A stretch of DNA of 47,192 nt from Lentisphaerota bacterium (GTDB taxonomy: Bacteria > Verrucomicrobiota > Lentisphaeria > Victivallales > Victivallaceae). This document shows positions 32,100-40,701 of this stretch, piece after piece. A model generated the notes under the pieces. The model saw only the letters and a program-made list of their open reading frames with translations. It had not been told where the DNA came from and did no database searches. Location of the stretch: contig SUVX01000021.1 of NCBI GenBank assembly GCA_015061725.1, positions 1-47,192 of the forward strand, written 5' to 3'. Made by a program: the position numbers and the translations under genes. Position 1 is the stretch's first letter, and every line of letters starts with the position of its first letter.

Positions 32100-33974
32100 T
32101 TATTGCCACAGTTTCAAACTTGAATCTGAGGGCATGCGCCAATCGCTTTTTGCGCCGAGGCTGACCGTGTTGGTGCGCGGTCCCTCAGGAGACGCGTTGC
32201 GCTTGAACTGCTGAGTCACAAAACGGCGGATAAATATGGCACAGGTGCGGTCGATTTCTTCATCGTCAAAGATTCCTGCAAAAACTTTTTTCGCAAGGAA
32301 TGCGAGCATTTCAGGTGTTTCTCCGTAACGGATGAGGTAATAGAGAAAGAAGTCATGCAGTTCATAACTGCCAATGATATTTTCTGTGTGCTGGGCGCCG
32401 GGGAGAAGTTCCGGAGAAACCGGCGTATTGCAGATGTCGCGCAAAGAGGCACCAAGAGCCTCATCGGACTCAGAGGCTGCGAACTCCACCATGCTGCGCA
32501 TGAGGGTTTTGGGAACGTCGCAATTGACACAGTACATGGACATGTGATCTCCGTTGAAGGTACTCCAGCCGAGGGCGATTTCAGAGAGATCTCCGGTGCC
32601 GATGACGATACCGTTGACGGCGTTGGCAATATCCATTAAAATCTGGGTGCGTTCCCGAGCCTGACTGTTTTCGTAGACGACGTTACGGTTTTCCGGGTCG
32701 TGTCCGATATCTTTGAAGTGCTGTTCAACGGCATCATTGATAGGAATTGTCCGTAATTCGGCACCGGTTTTTTCAGCGATGATTTCGGCGTTGCCCTTTG
32801 TTCTGCTTGAGGTACCGAAGCCGGGCATGGTTACGGCACAAATCGTATTGCGTGGCAAATCCAGAATATCGCAGCATTTTGCGGCAACAAGCAGAGCAAG
32901 GGTGGAATCCAATCCGCCTGAAAGTCCAAGAACCATACGTTTTGCGCCGCAGCTTGTAAATCTTTTGGCAAGAGCATTGGCTTGAATTGCAAAAATTTCT
33001 CCGCAAGTGGCGGCCGCTTCCTGCGGATTTTCGGGAACAAAGGGATTCTTTTCAAGTTTTGCGTAAGTTAAATCTGCCGGAACTGATTTTGTATCAACAG
33101 AAACATAAACAGCTCCGGGGGAGGATACGGCATTAAAATTGCTCCAGGAACGGCGGGTGAGGTTGATCCATTCAGGATTTATGTCTGCAAAAGTGATGTT
33201 GCTTGTGCGGTCAAAACGGTCATTTTCTGCGATGAGTCTGCCGTCACAGGCAATCAGAGCGTGTCCGGCACAGAGCTGTTCTCCTGAAGACTCATGGACT
33301 CCCGCACCGCTGAAAATACAGGCTGAGAGCGTTCTTGAACTCTCACTTTTTATCATATTCTTGCGTTCAACAGCGGCATTGGCGGTTTCGGGCAATGCTG
33401 CGGGAATGAGGATAATCTGCGCTCCGGCTGCGGCAAGATCGGCACTTTGCGAAGTCATGGTTCCGAAGTTGCTGCCGAAATCAATTCCGAAAGAGAAAGA
33501 GGGTGTTTCAAAGACGATATCAGAGGCAAGGGGGATCATTTCTCCCTCAAACATGACAAAGTTGTCAATCAGCGTATCGGCTGAAGAAAAATACCGTCCT
33601 TCAAAATTGTTTCTGTGATTTGAAAGATATTTTTTGACGGCAAAGCCCAGAATTTTACCCTCAGCGCAGACCGCGACAGTATTATAAAGGCGGTTTTTGC
33701 AGAGCAGGGGGAGTCCGACAGCAAGGATTGCAGGCTTATTCAAAGTTGCTTCTGCAAGTTCTTTTAAAACTTTTTCCGCAGCGTTGAGCAGCAGTTTCTG
33801 TTCAAACAAATCTCCGCAGGAACTGCCGGTGATGGATAACTCCGGAAAAACCACCAAGGCGGCATTTTCTGAAAGTGCTTTGTTATATAAAGAAATGATT
33901 TTTTCTCCGTTGAAAACAGGGTCGGCAACCTGCATTTCCGGAACGGCTGATGCAATTCTGAAAAAGTCTGACAT
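32100..33974 (-). CDS. nadE: NAD+ synthetase, glutamine-dependent type with degenerate nitrilase domain
   Basis: Amidation of deamido-NAD. The N-terminal nitrilase-like domain (about 1-280) keeps the catalytic Glu (VVFPELSITG) and Lys (FAVKKYLSNHR). The loop that carries the catalytic Cys in relatives (G-V-E-I-C-E-D-L-W) reads GIDFGSNFG, so the Cys position is Gly (codon at 33474-33476). The C-terminal synthetase keeps the ATP motif GLSGGLDSTLALLVA and VIGTGDLSEIALGWSTFNGDHMS (quoted in part). The enzyme may depend on free ammonia or a separate glutaminase. The start at 33974 has AGGAGA 7 nt upstream; the frame reaches 33992. The promoter TTGAAC-17-TACATT is at 34012-34040. The stop is at the edge of the repeat nest. 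Confidence 0.9.
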   Translation of the reverse strand: MSDFFRIASAVPEMQVADPVFNGEKIISLYNKALSENAALVVFPELSITGSSCGDLFEQKLLLNAAEKVLKELAEATLNKPAILAVGLPLLCKNRLYNTVAVCAEGKILGFAVKKYLSNHRNNFEGRYFSSADTLIDNFVMFEGEMIPLASDIVFETPSFSFGIDFGSNFGTMTSQSADLAAAGAQIILIPAALPETANAAVERKNMIKSESSRTLSACIFSGAGVHESSGEQLCAGHALIACDGRLIAENDRFDRTSNITFADINPEWINLTRRSWSNFNAVSSPGAVYVSVDTKSVPADLTYAKLEKNPFVPENPQEAAATCGEIFAIQANALAKRFTSCGAKRMVLGLSGGLDSTLALLVAAKCCDILDLPRNTICAVTMPGFGTSSRTKGNAEIIAEKTGAELRTIPINDAVEQHFKDIGHDPENRNVVYENSQARERTQILMDIANAVNGIVIGTGDLSEIALGWSTFNGDHMSMYCVNCDVPKTLMRSMVEFAASESDEALGASLRDICNTPVSPELLPGAQHTENIIGSYELHDFFLYYLIRYGETPEMLAFLAKKVFAGIFDDEEIDRTCAIFIRRFVTQQFKRNASPEGPRTNTVSLGAKSDWRMPSDSSLKLWQ

Positions 33975-34011
33975 ATTGTATTCTCCTGTCAAAAAAATTT
34001 ATTTCCTCTTT

Positions 34012-34040
34012 AATGTAATACCATTTTTGTTCCTGTTCAA
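34012..34040 (-). promoter_or_regulatory. Promoter of nadE
   Basis: Minus strand TTGAAC (34035-34040), 17-bp spacer, TACATT (34012-34017). Confidence 0.6.
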
Positions 34041-34061
34041 GAAAAAAATGCAGTTTCAGGT

Positions 34062-34089
34062 TTGAGAAATTGAAAAATGGGGATATATT
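34062..34089 (+). promoter_or_regulatory. Promoter of lolCD
   Basis: TTGAGA (34062-34067), 16-bp spacer, TATATT (34084-34089). The ATG is 40 bp downstream with an AAGGAA site. Confidence 0.6.
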
Positions 34090-34128
34090 GTACAAAATAC
34101 AACTTTTTTTCATGTAAGGAATTTTTCT

Positions 34129-35397
34129 ATGCTGACTGAATTGTTTCTTGCCGGACGTTATTTGATTCCGCGCCGGAGTGCTGTTTCGCTGATTACAGTG
34201 ACAAGTATTCTCGGAGTGACATTGGGCGTTACGGTTCTGATGGTTGTTCTTGCCGTTATGACAGGATTCACCGATCTTATGAAAACCAAACTGGTTGAGA
34301 CCCAGGCGCATTACCAGATCCGTCACCGCCGTTACGCCATCAATGATCCGCAGAGACTTCTTGATGTTGTGAAAGCTGCGGGGGGAAAAGCGGCGCCGGT
34401 CATTCAATCATCCATTCTTGTCCAATACGGAAAAAATCGTCTGGATACCCGCGTGGCGATGTTCGGCGCAAATGCAAGTGATTTGATAGAACACCTTGAT
34501 TTGAAGAATAAACTCCTGCAGGGAAAAGTTTACCTTGACCGCCGTCATGTTGTCATCAGCAGCGATATGGCATCCCGCTGGGGAGTTAATGTCGGAGATA
34601 AAATATTGTTTCACTCCGCACAGAAACTTACTGATCTGGTTGAATTCAAGCCTGAGGGCGGTGTTGCCATCAGCAAAAAAGGTTCAGCCTATCTGCCGAC
34701 GGAGTTTACCGTTTCCGGCATTTACTCGATGGGCAAATACGATTTTGACCACATCGTTCTTTTTGCCGGATTGGATGATGCCGCCGAAGTTGTTGACTTG
34801 CCCTGGGGGGCGGCAACCGCCGTTTACGGCTGGGGACCGGATGCTTTCAATCAGAAAGAACTGCTCGCAAAAATCAGAAAGAATCTGCCCGCGGGATACT
34901 ATGTGTTCTCATGGGAAGAAAGCAATCAGCGTCTGCTCGGCGTGCTGGCAGTAGAAAAGCGCATGATGTTCTTTCTGCTGATATTCATCGTTCTTGTTGC
35001 CGCCTTCAGTATCGCCAATACGCTGATTACTTCAGTCTATCAGAAGACCCGTGAAATCGGTTTGCTCAAAGCGCTGGGGGCTTCGGACGGCATGGTATCG
35101 CGGGTTTTCGTCGCCCAGGGATTTCTGATCGGAGTCATCGGCAGCGGTGTCGGAACTCTTTTCGGCTGGCTGGTGATATTTTTCCGCAACGATATTCTGC
35201 AGCTGGTGTCAAAGTGGACACACATGGAACTTTTCCCGAAAGAATTTTATTACTTCAACGAACTGCCTGCGCACATTGTTCCCGGGGATGTTCTTTTTAT
35301 TGTGATCTCAAGTATTGTTCTTTGTACATTCGGGGCGCTTCTGCCCGCCTTGAGAGCCGCTTATCTTGACCCTGTCAAAGCATTGAGGTACGAGTGA
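34129..35397 (+). CDS. lolC: Lipoprotein-releasing ABC transporter permease (LolC/LolE type)
   Basis: Inner-membrane permease that extracts outer-membrane lipoproteins with LolD. The N-terminus LFLAGRYLIPRRSAVSLITV and TSILGVTLGVTVLMVVLAVM is typical of LolC/E, followed by a periplasmic MacB_PCD-like domain to about residue 265. The FtsX-type C-terminus has three helices (about 275-300, 325-350, 380-402) with VYQKTREIGLLKALGASDGM and a final PALRAAYLDPVKALRYE. Length 422 fits. One permease gene is present with LolD, so the complex is probably a LolF-like homodimer. The stop overlaps the lolD start. Confidence 0.92.
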   Translation: MLTELFLAGRYLIPRRSAVSLITVTSILGVTLGVTVLMVVLAVMTGFTDLMKTKLVETQAHYQIRHRRYAINDPQRLLDVVKAAGGKAAPVIQSSILVQYGKNRLDTRVAMFGANASDLIEHLDLKNKLLQGKVYLDRRHVVISSDMASRWGVNVGDKILFHSAQKLTDLVEFKPEGGVAISKKGSAYLPTEFTVSGIYSMGKYDFDHIVLFAGLDDAAEVVDLPWGAATAVYGWGPDAFNQKELLAKIRKNLPAGYYVFSWEESNQRLLGVLAVEKRMMFFLLIFIVLVAAFSIANTLITSVYQKTREIGLLKALGASDGMVSRVFVAQGFLIGVIGSGVGTLFGWLVIFFRNDILQLVSKWTHMELFPKEFYYFNELPAHIVPGDVLFIVISSIVLCTFGALLPALRAAYLDPVKALRYE

Positions 35398-36080
35398 TGG
35401 ATAATGTTGAAAATATGCTTGAAGTTTCCGGTGTCAAACGTTCTTACCGCATGGGAAATAACACCCTCAACGTTTTGCGCGGAATTGATTTTTCTCTGAA
35501 AACCGGTGAATGGTGCTGTATCGTCGGAGCTTCCGGCAGCGGCAAAACCACATTGCTGAATTTGATCGGTACTCTGGAGCGTCCTGATGAGGGCATTATC
35601 CGCATTGCCGGAGAAGATGTTTCCGCTATCGGCAGACGTGCCGCGGCAAAATTCCGCGCAAAAAGAATCGGATTTGTTTTTCAGAATTATCAGCTTCTGC
35701 CGGAACTTTCTATTCTTGAAAACGTCTCCCTTGCCGCCCGGCTTGGCGGACTTTCAGCCAAAGCGGCAAAGAAAAGAGCTGAAGAACTGCTCGTTTCCGT
35801 GGGACTTGCGGAGCGTCTCAAACACCGTCCCAATGAACTTTCAGGCGGAGAACAGCAGCGTGCGGCGATTGCCCGCGCTCTGGTCAATAACCCCGATCTT
35901 CTGCTTGCAGATGAACCCACGGGCAATCTTGACTCCAAAACCGGAGAAGAGGTGATTTCTCTCTTTGAAAATCTGCGTAAAGACAATCCGAATCTGACGA
36001 TTTTAATGATCACCCACAACCGCGAACTTGCCTGCCGCGCCGACAAAACTGTTGAATTGGTTGATGGTTTGCTTGTGTAG
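35397..36080 (+). CDS. lolD: Lipoprotein-releasing ABC transporter ATP-binding protein LolD
   Basis: ATPase partner of the upstream permease. Walker A GASGSGKTTLLNLIG, Q-loop FVFQNYQLLPELS, signature LSGGEQQRAAIARAL, Walker B LLLADEPTGNLD and switch MITHNREL are all intact. Length about 227 residues. ATG at 35397 is preferred (TGATG overlap with the lolC stop, GAGGT 7 nt upstream); a GTG one codon earlier is also possible. Confidence 0.93.
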   Translation: MDNVENMLEVSGVKRSYRMGNNTLNVLRGIDFSLKTGEWCCIVGASGSGKTTLLNLIGTLERPDEGIIRIAGEDVSAIGRRAAAKFRAKRIGFVFQNYQLLPELSILENVSLAARLGGLSAKAAKKRAEELLVSVGLAERLKHRPNELSGGEQQRAAIARALVNNPDLLLADEPTGNLDSKTGEEVISLFENLRKDNPNLTILMITHNRELACRADKTVELVDGLLV

Positions 36081-36144
36081 GCTGTAGCCCAAAGGTGTTT
36101 TGTGGGGGAATCTGACGGGACTCAATCGGTTAATGGATTTTCAG

Positions 36145-36798
36145 ATGAAAAAAGTTTTTATTACAGAAAATCACCATGAAGTATTGACCTTCTGGGCGGC
36201 ATACCGCCGGGAGAATCCTGAACCTCTTTCTGTTTTGACGATTGACCACCATACCGATGTGGTGCAGGCTTTCCGTGACGGAAACCGCACGATAGGGCAG
36301 GGCGCATGGCTGGAAGAGAAAAGTGTACAGCAGGCGGTATCTGAACTCAAACACGATGAACACTTTGACTGGGCTGTCCGTTCAGGATTGATAGAAGAGG
36401 CTTTTATTGCTTCGCACACCTGCGCGACTGTTCCGGCAAATGACAAGTTGCATATTTGCTGTGATCCGGCATGGCCCGATGAAAACGAATTTTTCCGTGA
36501 CCCTGAAAAGTATCGTGAACTTGCGGATTCGGTGCTGGAAACAAGTTATCTTTTCCGTCAATTCGGGAAATTGGAACAGTACGGCAAATTCATTTTTGAC
36601 ATAGATTGCGACTATATTTTAACAGCCCGCGCGTTAATGCCCCGTGATTCAAGATATCTGAAACAGCTTTTATCTCAGGCGGCATTGATTACCATATCGC
36701 TTGAAAGCGACTGGGTGCGCCTGCTCAAATACCGCGGAGAAAATATAAACTCTGGTTTGATTGCAGATAAAATAACACAAATGCTTGAGCTTTTGTGA
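36145..36798 (+). CDS. UPF0489 family protein
   Basis: A cytoplasmic protein of 217 residues resembling the UPF0489 (C5orf22-like) family. The hallmark is an early LTIDHHTDVV motif after ITENHHEV, with FIFDIDCDYIL later. The clustered His/Asp residues suggest an arginase-like metal site; that is inference. ATG at 36145 (MKKVFITENHH) matches the family start. An ATG at 36133 and a GTG at 36100 are upstream in frame but without better ribosome sites. It follows lolD by about 64 bp and may be cotranscribed. Confidence 0.72.
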   Translation: MKKVFITENHHEVLTFWAAYRRENPEPLSVLTIDHHTDVVQAFRDGNRTIGQGAWLEEKSVQQAVSELKHDEHFDWAVRSGLIEEAFIASHTCATVPANDKLHICCDPAWPDENEFFRDPEKYRELADSVLETSYLFRQFGKLEQYGKFIFDIDCDYILTARALMPRDSRYLKQLLSQAALITISLESDWVRLLKYRGENINSGLIADKITQMLELL

Positions 36799-36825
36799 TG
36801 ACTGCGCTGTAAAGTTTTGCAGAAA

Positions 36826-36852
36826 ATAAGACTTAGATGACTTATAAGACTT
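36826..36852. repeat. Short 9-bp tandem repeat, ATAAGACTT unit
   Basis: Three 9-bp units in a row: ATAAGACTT, AGATGACTT, ATAAGACTT. CTGGGGATGACATC follows. It is the fourth sequence class of 9-bp repeat in the window. Confidence 0.6.
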
Positions 36853-36897
36853 ATCTTGCGCTGGGGATGACATCTCCCGAAAAAAGCAAAAAATCCC

Positions 36898-37034
36898 CTC
36901 AACAAATACCCCGCTTTTTTTGAAAAAGGGATAGGGGGGTCGGGGGAAAGGGAAAAGTATACCGGAGCCGACGTTTCGGCTTTCTCGTGAAAAAAAGTTT
37001 TTCCCTTTCCCCCGATTCCCACGTCTCTTTATCA
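36898..37034. repeat. Long-hairpin repeat element
   Basis: The head is ACAAATACCCCGCTTTTTTT. Arms 36942-36956 and 36999-37013 pair perfectly (15 bp). Between them is a small hairpin GCCGA/TCGGC and CTCGTG. The tail CCCGATTCCCAC and TTTATCAG ends just before the stop of the AhpD-like gene. With the 9-bp repeat, this fills 36799-37043. Confidence 0.75.
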
Positions 37035-37043
37035 GAGAAAGAC

Positions 37044-37418
37044 TCAGGCCTTGATGTCTGAGTTGAGACCGCTTGCTTTGTTGTAGGTGTTGAACAAGCT
37101 GATTGAAGCGGCAAGTTCAATAGCTGAAGTGATATCTTCGTCAGTAGCACCGGCGGCGAGGGCGGCGGCGCGGTGGGCGTCGAGGCAGTACTGGCAGCCG
37201 TTGGCGGCGCTGACGGCGATAACGATCAATTCTTTGGTTTTGGGATCAAGTCCGCGACCGGCGGATTCGGCGACTTTCAGCACGCCTTCAAGGAAATCGC
37301 CGTTGCGTCCCATGATCTGGAAGACTTCGGGCAGAAAGCCGAAATTCTTTTCAAGTTTCTCCTGAATGGCGACAGCTTTTGCATCGCCGCTTTTGTTGTA
37401 CATTTTGATAGAAGCCAT
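37044..37418 (-). CDS. Carboxymuconolactone decarboxylase / AhpD-like protein
   Basis: A 124-residue all-helical protein. The redox motif NGCQYCLDAHRAAAL contains C-x-x-C-x-x-x-H as in AhpD-type alkylhydroperoxidases, and KELIVIAVSAANG precedes it. Single-domain members act as thiol peroxidase-like or decarboxylase enzymes; the exact substrate cannot be told. GGAGG lies 8-12 nt before the ATG. The start is 21 bp after the pseudopilin stop, so they are probably cotranscribed from the promoter at 38292-38320. Confidence 0.85.
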   Translation of the reverse strand: MASIKMYNKSGDAKAVAIQEKLEKNFGFLPEVFQIMGRNGDFLEGVLKVAESAGRGLDPKTKELIVIAVSAANGCQYCLDAHRAAALAAGATDEDITSAIELAASISLFNTYNKASGLNSDIKA

Positions 37419-37439
37419 GATTTTTCCTCCTCTATTTTT

Positions 37440-38243
37440 TTATTTTAACTTCTCCGGATCGTCCGGGGAAAAGAAGTTTGACGCAGGAATCAATGTTGCT
37501 TCCTCGCTTGTCTTATTAGGATAATAGCGATTATTTCTGTATGCATCTCCATTGACAGATTCAGCGTGACCATCAAGCAAGAAAATATTTGTAGCATCAT
37601 TATGAACATCAACCAAAAGGCCTGTATCAGTTTCTTTGCTGGCATTGGAAAGATCCAGCAGGGAACGGGCTTTCCCAAAGTCAGCATGCGTATCATCGGA
37701 ATTGTAATAGGCAGAGCAACCTCCAAGCAACAACTGGTTCGGGGCAATTTGAACTCCATTACTTCCTGAAGTTCTTAAATATTTTGTTCCACGGAAATCA
37801 AAACCATTTATTCCTGATGAGATTGCAATTGTAGAAAATACAACGCCATAGTTTTCTTTAAGCCGGGTCGTATAACTTGCACTTGTGTCAGGCAGAGCAT
37901 TGACGGGGGTTTCTGCCGTTGTCAGAATTGAAGGGCATCTGAAGGCTTTTAAATCTTGAACTCTATTGCGATATGCTAAATCCCAAATCCAAGATGGAGG
38001 ATTGGAGGGACGCTTAGAAGAATCCACTGCTGTATTATAATTTACCCCTGATACCAACTTTTGATCATTTGCATTCATTGCGGCGGTGATGGTTTTCATG
38101 GTTTGTCCCTGATTGCTCAGGCACTGGGTTTTGCGGGCGCTGGCGCGGGCGCTGCCGAGGGCGGGGAAAACCAATCCTGCGAGAACGGCGATAATGCCAA
38201 TCACAACCAGCAGTTCGATCAGAGTGAAATTATGTTTTTTCAT
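37440..38243 (-). CDS. Type II pseudopilin-like (H-X9-DG) protein
   Basis: A 267-residue pseudopilin-like protein. The very short leader MKKHN is followed by [20 protein letters not shown], with Asn before the Phe instead of Gly. The C-terminal region has [16 protein letters not shown] (H-X9-DG). Core residues differ more from the other three copies ([21 protein letters not shown]), so it may be of separate origin. It sits upstream of the AhpD-like gene and divergent from a secreted protein gene. Confidence 0.9.
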   Translation of the reverse strand: MKKHNFTLIELLVVIGIIAVLAGLVFPALGSARASARKTQCLSNQGQTMKTITAAMNANDQKLVSGVNYNTAVDSSKRPSNPPSWIWDLAYRNRVQDLKAFRCPSILTTAETPVNALPDTSASYTTRLKENYGVVFSTIAISSGINGFDFRGTKYLRTSGSNGVQIAPNQLLLGGCSAYYNSDDTHADFGKARSLLDLSNASKETDTGLLVDVHNDATNIFLLDGHAESVNGDAYRNNRYYPNKTSEEATLIPASNFFSPDDPEKLK

Positions 38244-38291
38244 CTATTGTTTACCTTTCGTTATTGGGGTGAGATACACTCATCTGCATTA

Positions 38292-38320
38292 AAGATAACC
38301 GTTTTTTTACCTTTTGTCAA
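38292..38320 (-). promoter_or_regulatory. Promoter of pseudopilin-AhpD operon
   Basis: Minus strand TTGACA (38315-38320), 17-bp spacer, TATCTT (38292-38297). It reads TATCTTTAAT, as does the divergent promoter. Confidence 0.7.
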
Positions 38321-38379
38321 GTAAAGAACACAATATTTGAGAAAAAGTTTGCAAAAAGCCGCAAATCTCGCAGAAAAAC

Positions 38380-38408
38380 TTGACAAAATACTTGGAATGG
38401 ATTATCTT
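38380..38408 (+). promoter_or_regulatory. Promoter of secreted protein gene
   Basis: TTGACA (38380-38385), 17-bp spacer, TATCTT (38403-38408), again continuing TTAAT. Confidence 0.75.
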
Positions 38409-38481
38409 TAATAAGAAAATGTCCGTTTGTCGTTTGGCCTGACGGACAAAATGTTCAACAAAAGAAAAAAGGATTAAAAGT

Positions 38482-39282
38482 ATGAAAAAGTTTCTTTTGA
38501 CGGCAATGGTCGCCGCTGCTTCACTTGTCGGAGCCGGTGAAGAGTATGAATTTGATAAAGTTTCAGATTGGCTTCCCTCCAAGGGCGTCACTCAGATTGA
38601 TGACGGACTTCTCGTCAAGAACCGGGTCATGCTGCGGAGTAAGAAACTTTTTGATGTCAAGCCCGGCAAAATTTACAAACTCAAACTTGAAGCCAAACGT
38701 GTTGACGGTGTGCCGACAATGATTTATTTCGGTTTTGAGACTTACCTTGCCAACGGCAGAACCCCTGTTTCAAATGAACACGTCAATGCTATTTACGGAA
38801 CTTTGAGCAGTTTTGCCAAGGATGTCAAAAAAGGCGATACCGTTATTTACCTTGACAAGACCGCTGCGAAATGGAGAAAACTCGGTCATTCTTTCCTGGC
38901 TCTTGATGCAAAAAAAGATTTTTCCGATCTGCCGAACTACAAGATTGTCCGCGCTCCGATCAAAAATATTGAAAAATGCGCAGAGGGCTACAAGGTCACT
39001 CTCGGTATCAAAATCCCCCGCGATATTGCCAAGGGAACGACTGTCCGTCAGCACATTTCCGGCGGATATATGTATGCCGGCGGATATAAACTGCTCAAAG
39101 ATCAGGAAGTCAAACTTTCCGGTAAAGTCATTGATACTCTGCCCAAGGGACCCGGCTATGCCTTCAATAAATGGACCAGTTACGCCGGCAAGGCTCGTCT
39201 GATTGTTCTGGTCAACTGGACCGGCAAGGGAAGCACGACTGCTCTGAAAGATATCGAACTTGAAATCGAAGATAAAAAATAA
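38482..39282 (+). CDS. Secreted beta-rich protein of unknown function
   Basis: A 266-residue exported protein. The signal peptide is MKKFLLTAMVAAASLVGA. The mature part is beta-rich and starts EEYEFDKVSDW. The pattern KIYKLKLEAKRVDGVPTMIYFGFE and the closing ALKDIELEIEDKK resemble a jelly-roll carbohydrate-binding fold. No catalytic motif is recognised. AAGGA precedes the ATG. It is monocistronic, between a strong promoter and a strong terminator. A role as a surface or glycan-binding protein is a guess. Confidence 0.8.
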   Translation: MKKFLLTAMVAAASLVGAGEEYEFDKVSDWLPSKGVTQIDDGLLVKNRVMLRSKKLFDVKPGKIYKLKLEAKRVDGVPTMIYFGFETYLANGRTPVSNEHVNAIYGTLSSFAKDVKKGDTVIYLDKTAAKWRKLGHSFLALDAKKDFSDLPNYKIVRAPIKNIEKCAEGYKVTLGIKIPRDIAKGTTVRQHISGGYMYAGGYKLLKDQEVKLSGKVIDTLPKGPGYAFNKWTSYAGKARLIVLVNWTGKGSTTALKDIELEIEDKK

Positions 39283-39313
39283 ATTGTCTTCACTTTGATT
39301 TCTCAGTAAAACA

Positions 39314-39357
39314 AAAACTGCCGCAAAGTTTGAATAAGCAATGCGGCAGTTTTTTTG
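39314..39357 (+). terminator. Rho-independent terminator
   Basis: AAAACTGCCGCA (39314-39325) pairs with TGCGGCAGTTTT (39342-39353), followed by a T run to 39356. Confidence 0.85.
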
Positions 39358-39401
39358 CATTGCCGCAAACAAATCACCGTGAACGTCGGCTCCGGAATCA
39401 C

Positions 39402-39428
39402 GCCGTCTTGCCCTGTCGGGGAGACGGC
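39402..39428. other. Intergenic stem-loop
   Basis: GCCGTCT (39402-39408) pairs with AGACGGC (39422-39428), with an inner CCC/GGG pairing. No gene is seen in 39283-39651; the rest is the terminator and repeat sequence. Confidence 0.5.
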
Positions 39429-39465
39429 AGAACAGTAAACTCACCACAGTGGCAAATCATCCCCT

Positions 39466-39657
39466 TAACAAATACTCCGCTTTTTTTGAAAGGCTCTGTT
39501 TCCTATACGGGTAGATAATCACCCGTAGGGTACTGTTCTTACTTTATAAAATATTTCGCTTTTCTTGAAAAGGGTTGGGGTTTGGGGAAGGGGAAAACTT
39601 CTTTTCTCGTGAAAAGAAGTTTTCCCCTTCCCCAAGAACCATCTACCCTTATCAGAA
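39466..39657. repeat. Long-hairpin repeat element with perfect 23-bp stem
   Basis: A partial head (ACAAATACTCCGCTTTTTTT) at 39466-39490 is directly followed by a second head, GGCTCTGTTTCCTATA (39492). ACGGGT and ACCCGT form a small stem. Arms 39584-39606 and 39611-39633 are perfect complements around TCGT. The tail CCCTTATCAG overlaps the mtnA stop region. The doubled head suggests one copy was disrupted by another. Confidence 0.8.
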
Positions 39658-40698
39658 ACGGAGCGTTTTTAAGACGCCGCGTTCGGTGATGTGGGCGGTG
39701 ATGAGTTCTGCGGGAGTGACATCGAAGGCGGGGTTGTAGACATTGACGCCGGGGCAGTGATAGATTTCGTCGCTTTTGCGTTCTTCTATTGGAATCAGAC
39801 TGCCGTCAGGGAGACTGTAATCAATCGTGGAGTAGGGTGCGGCAACGTAAAAGGGGATGTTGTGATATTTTGCTGCGATTGCCACTTGATAAGTTCCGAT
39901 TTTGTTAGCGCTGTCGCCGTTGGCGGCGATGCGGTCGGCACCGACGATGACCATATCGATTTTTCCCTGCTGCATGACACTTGCCGCCATGTTATCGCAG
40001 ATGGTAAAAGTTTCAACGCCCGCCTGCTGAAGTTCCCACGCGGTCAATCTTGCCCCCTGAAGCAGGGGACGGGTTTCATCGGAATACACTTTGATTTTTT
40101 TACCCTGTTCCAACGCGCGATAGATGGGGGCGAGGGCGGTGCCGATACCGCAGGTGGCGAGGGCTCCGGCGTTGCAGTGGGTGAGGATAGTCATGCCGTC
40201 CTGCAGAAGTTCAGCTCCGGCATCGCCGATTTTGCGGCAGAGCATGGCATCTTCTTCAACGATCAAGAGGGCTTCGTCAAGGAGTTTCTGCTTGATAGAT
40301 TCTATGTCGGTCAACGGACTTGCCGCCGCGCAGCAACGGTCGATTGCCCACATTAAATTCACCGCTGTCGGACGGGAACTTTTCAGATACTCCGCCGTTT
40401 CTTTCAGGTGATTCATAAAGGCTTCTTTGGTGTTTTCACGGAATCTTGCCGCACAGACAGCCAAGCCTACTGCGGCGGAACATCCGATAGCCGGTGCGCC
40501 GCGGACACACAAACGTTTGATGGCATCAAAGATTCCCTCTTGTGTAAAAAGCTGCAGACGGCAGATGTTTTCAGGAAGACGGGTCTGGTCAAGAATATCC
40601 AGCAGGGCAAACTGCGAAATTTTTGCACCGGGGACAACGTGCCCCGCACCATATTCATCAATGTATTGAACTGTTACCGGCAGAGCAAGTGACTTCAT
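39652..40698 (-). CDS. mtnA: Methylthioribose-1-phosphate isomerase MtnA
   Basis: This methionine-salvage enzyme converts methylthioribose 1-phosphate to methylthioribulose 1-phosphate. The eIF2B-like fold motifs are RGAPAIGCSAAVGLAV, LTHCNAGALATCGIGTAL (catalytic Cys region), VIVGADRIAANGDSANKIGT (catalytic Asp) and FYVAAPYSTIDYSLPDG. Length 348 fits. AAGGA precedes the ATG. It is the last gene of the yebC-pgi-rsmE-mtnA operon, 3 bp after rsmE. No other methionine-salvage gene is in the window. Confidence 0.95.
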   Translation of the reverse strand: MKSLALPVTVQYIDEYGAGHVVPGAKISQFALLDILDQTRLPENICRLQLFTQEGIFDAIKRLCVRGAPAIGCSAAVGLAVCAARFRENTKEAFMNHLKETAEYLKSSRPTAVNLMWAIDRCCAAASPLTDIESIKQKLLDEALLIVEEDAMLCRKIGDAGAELLQDGMTILTHCNAGALATCGIGTALAPIYRALEQGKKIKVYSDETRPLLQGARLTAWELQQAGVETFTICDNMAASVMQQGKIDMVIVGADRIAANGDSANKIGTYQVAIAAKYHNIPFYVAAPYSTIDYSLPDGSLIPIEERKSDEIYHCPGVNVYNPAFDVTPAELITAHITERGVLKTLRF

Positions 40699-40701
40699 TT
40701 T

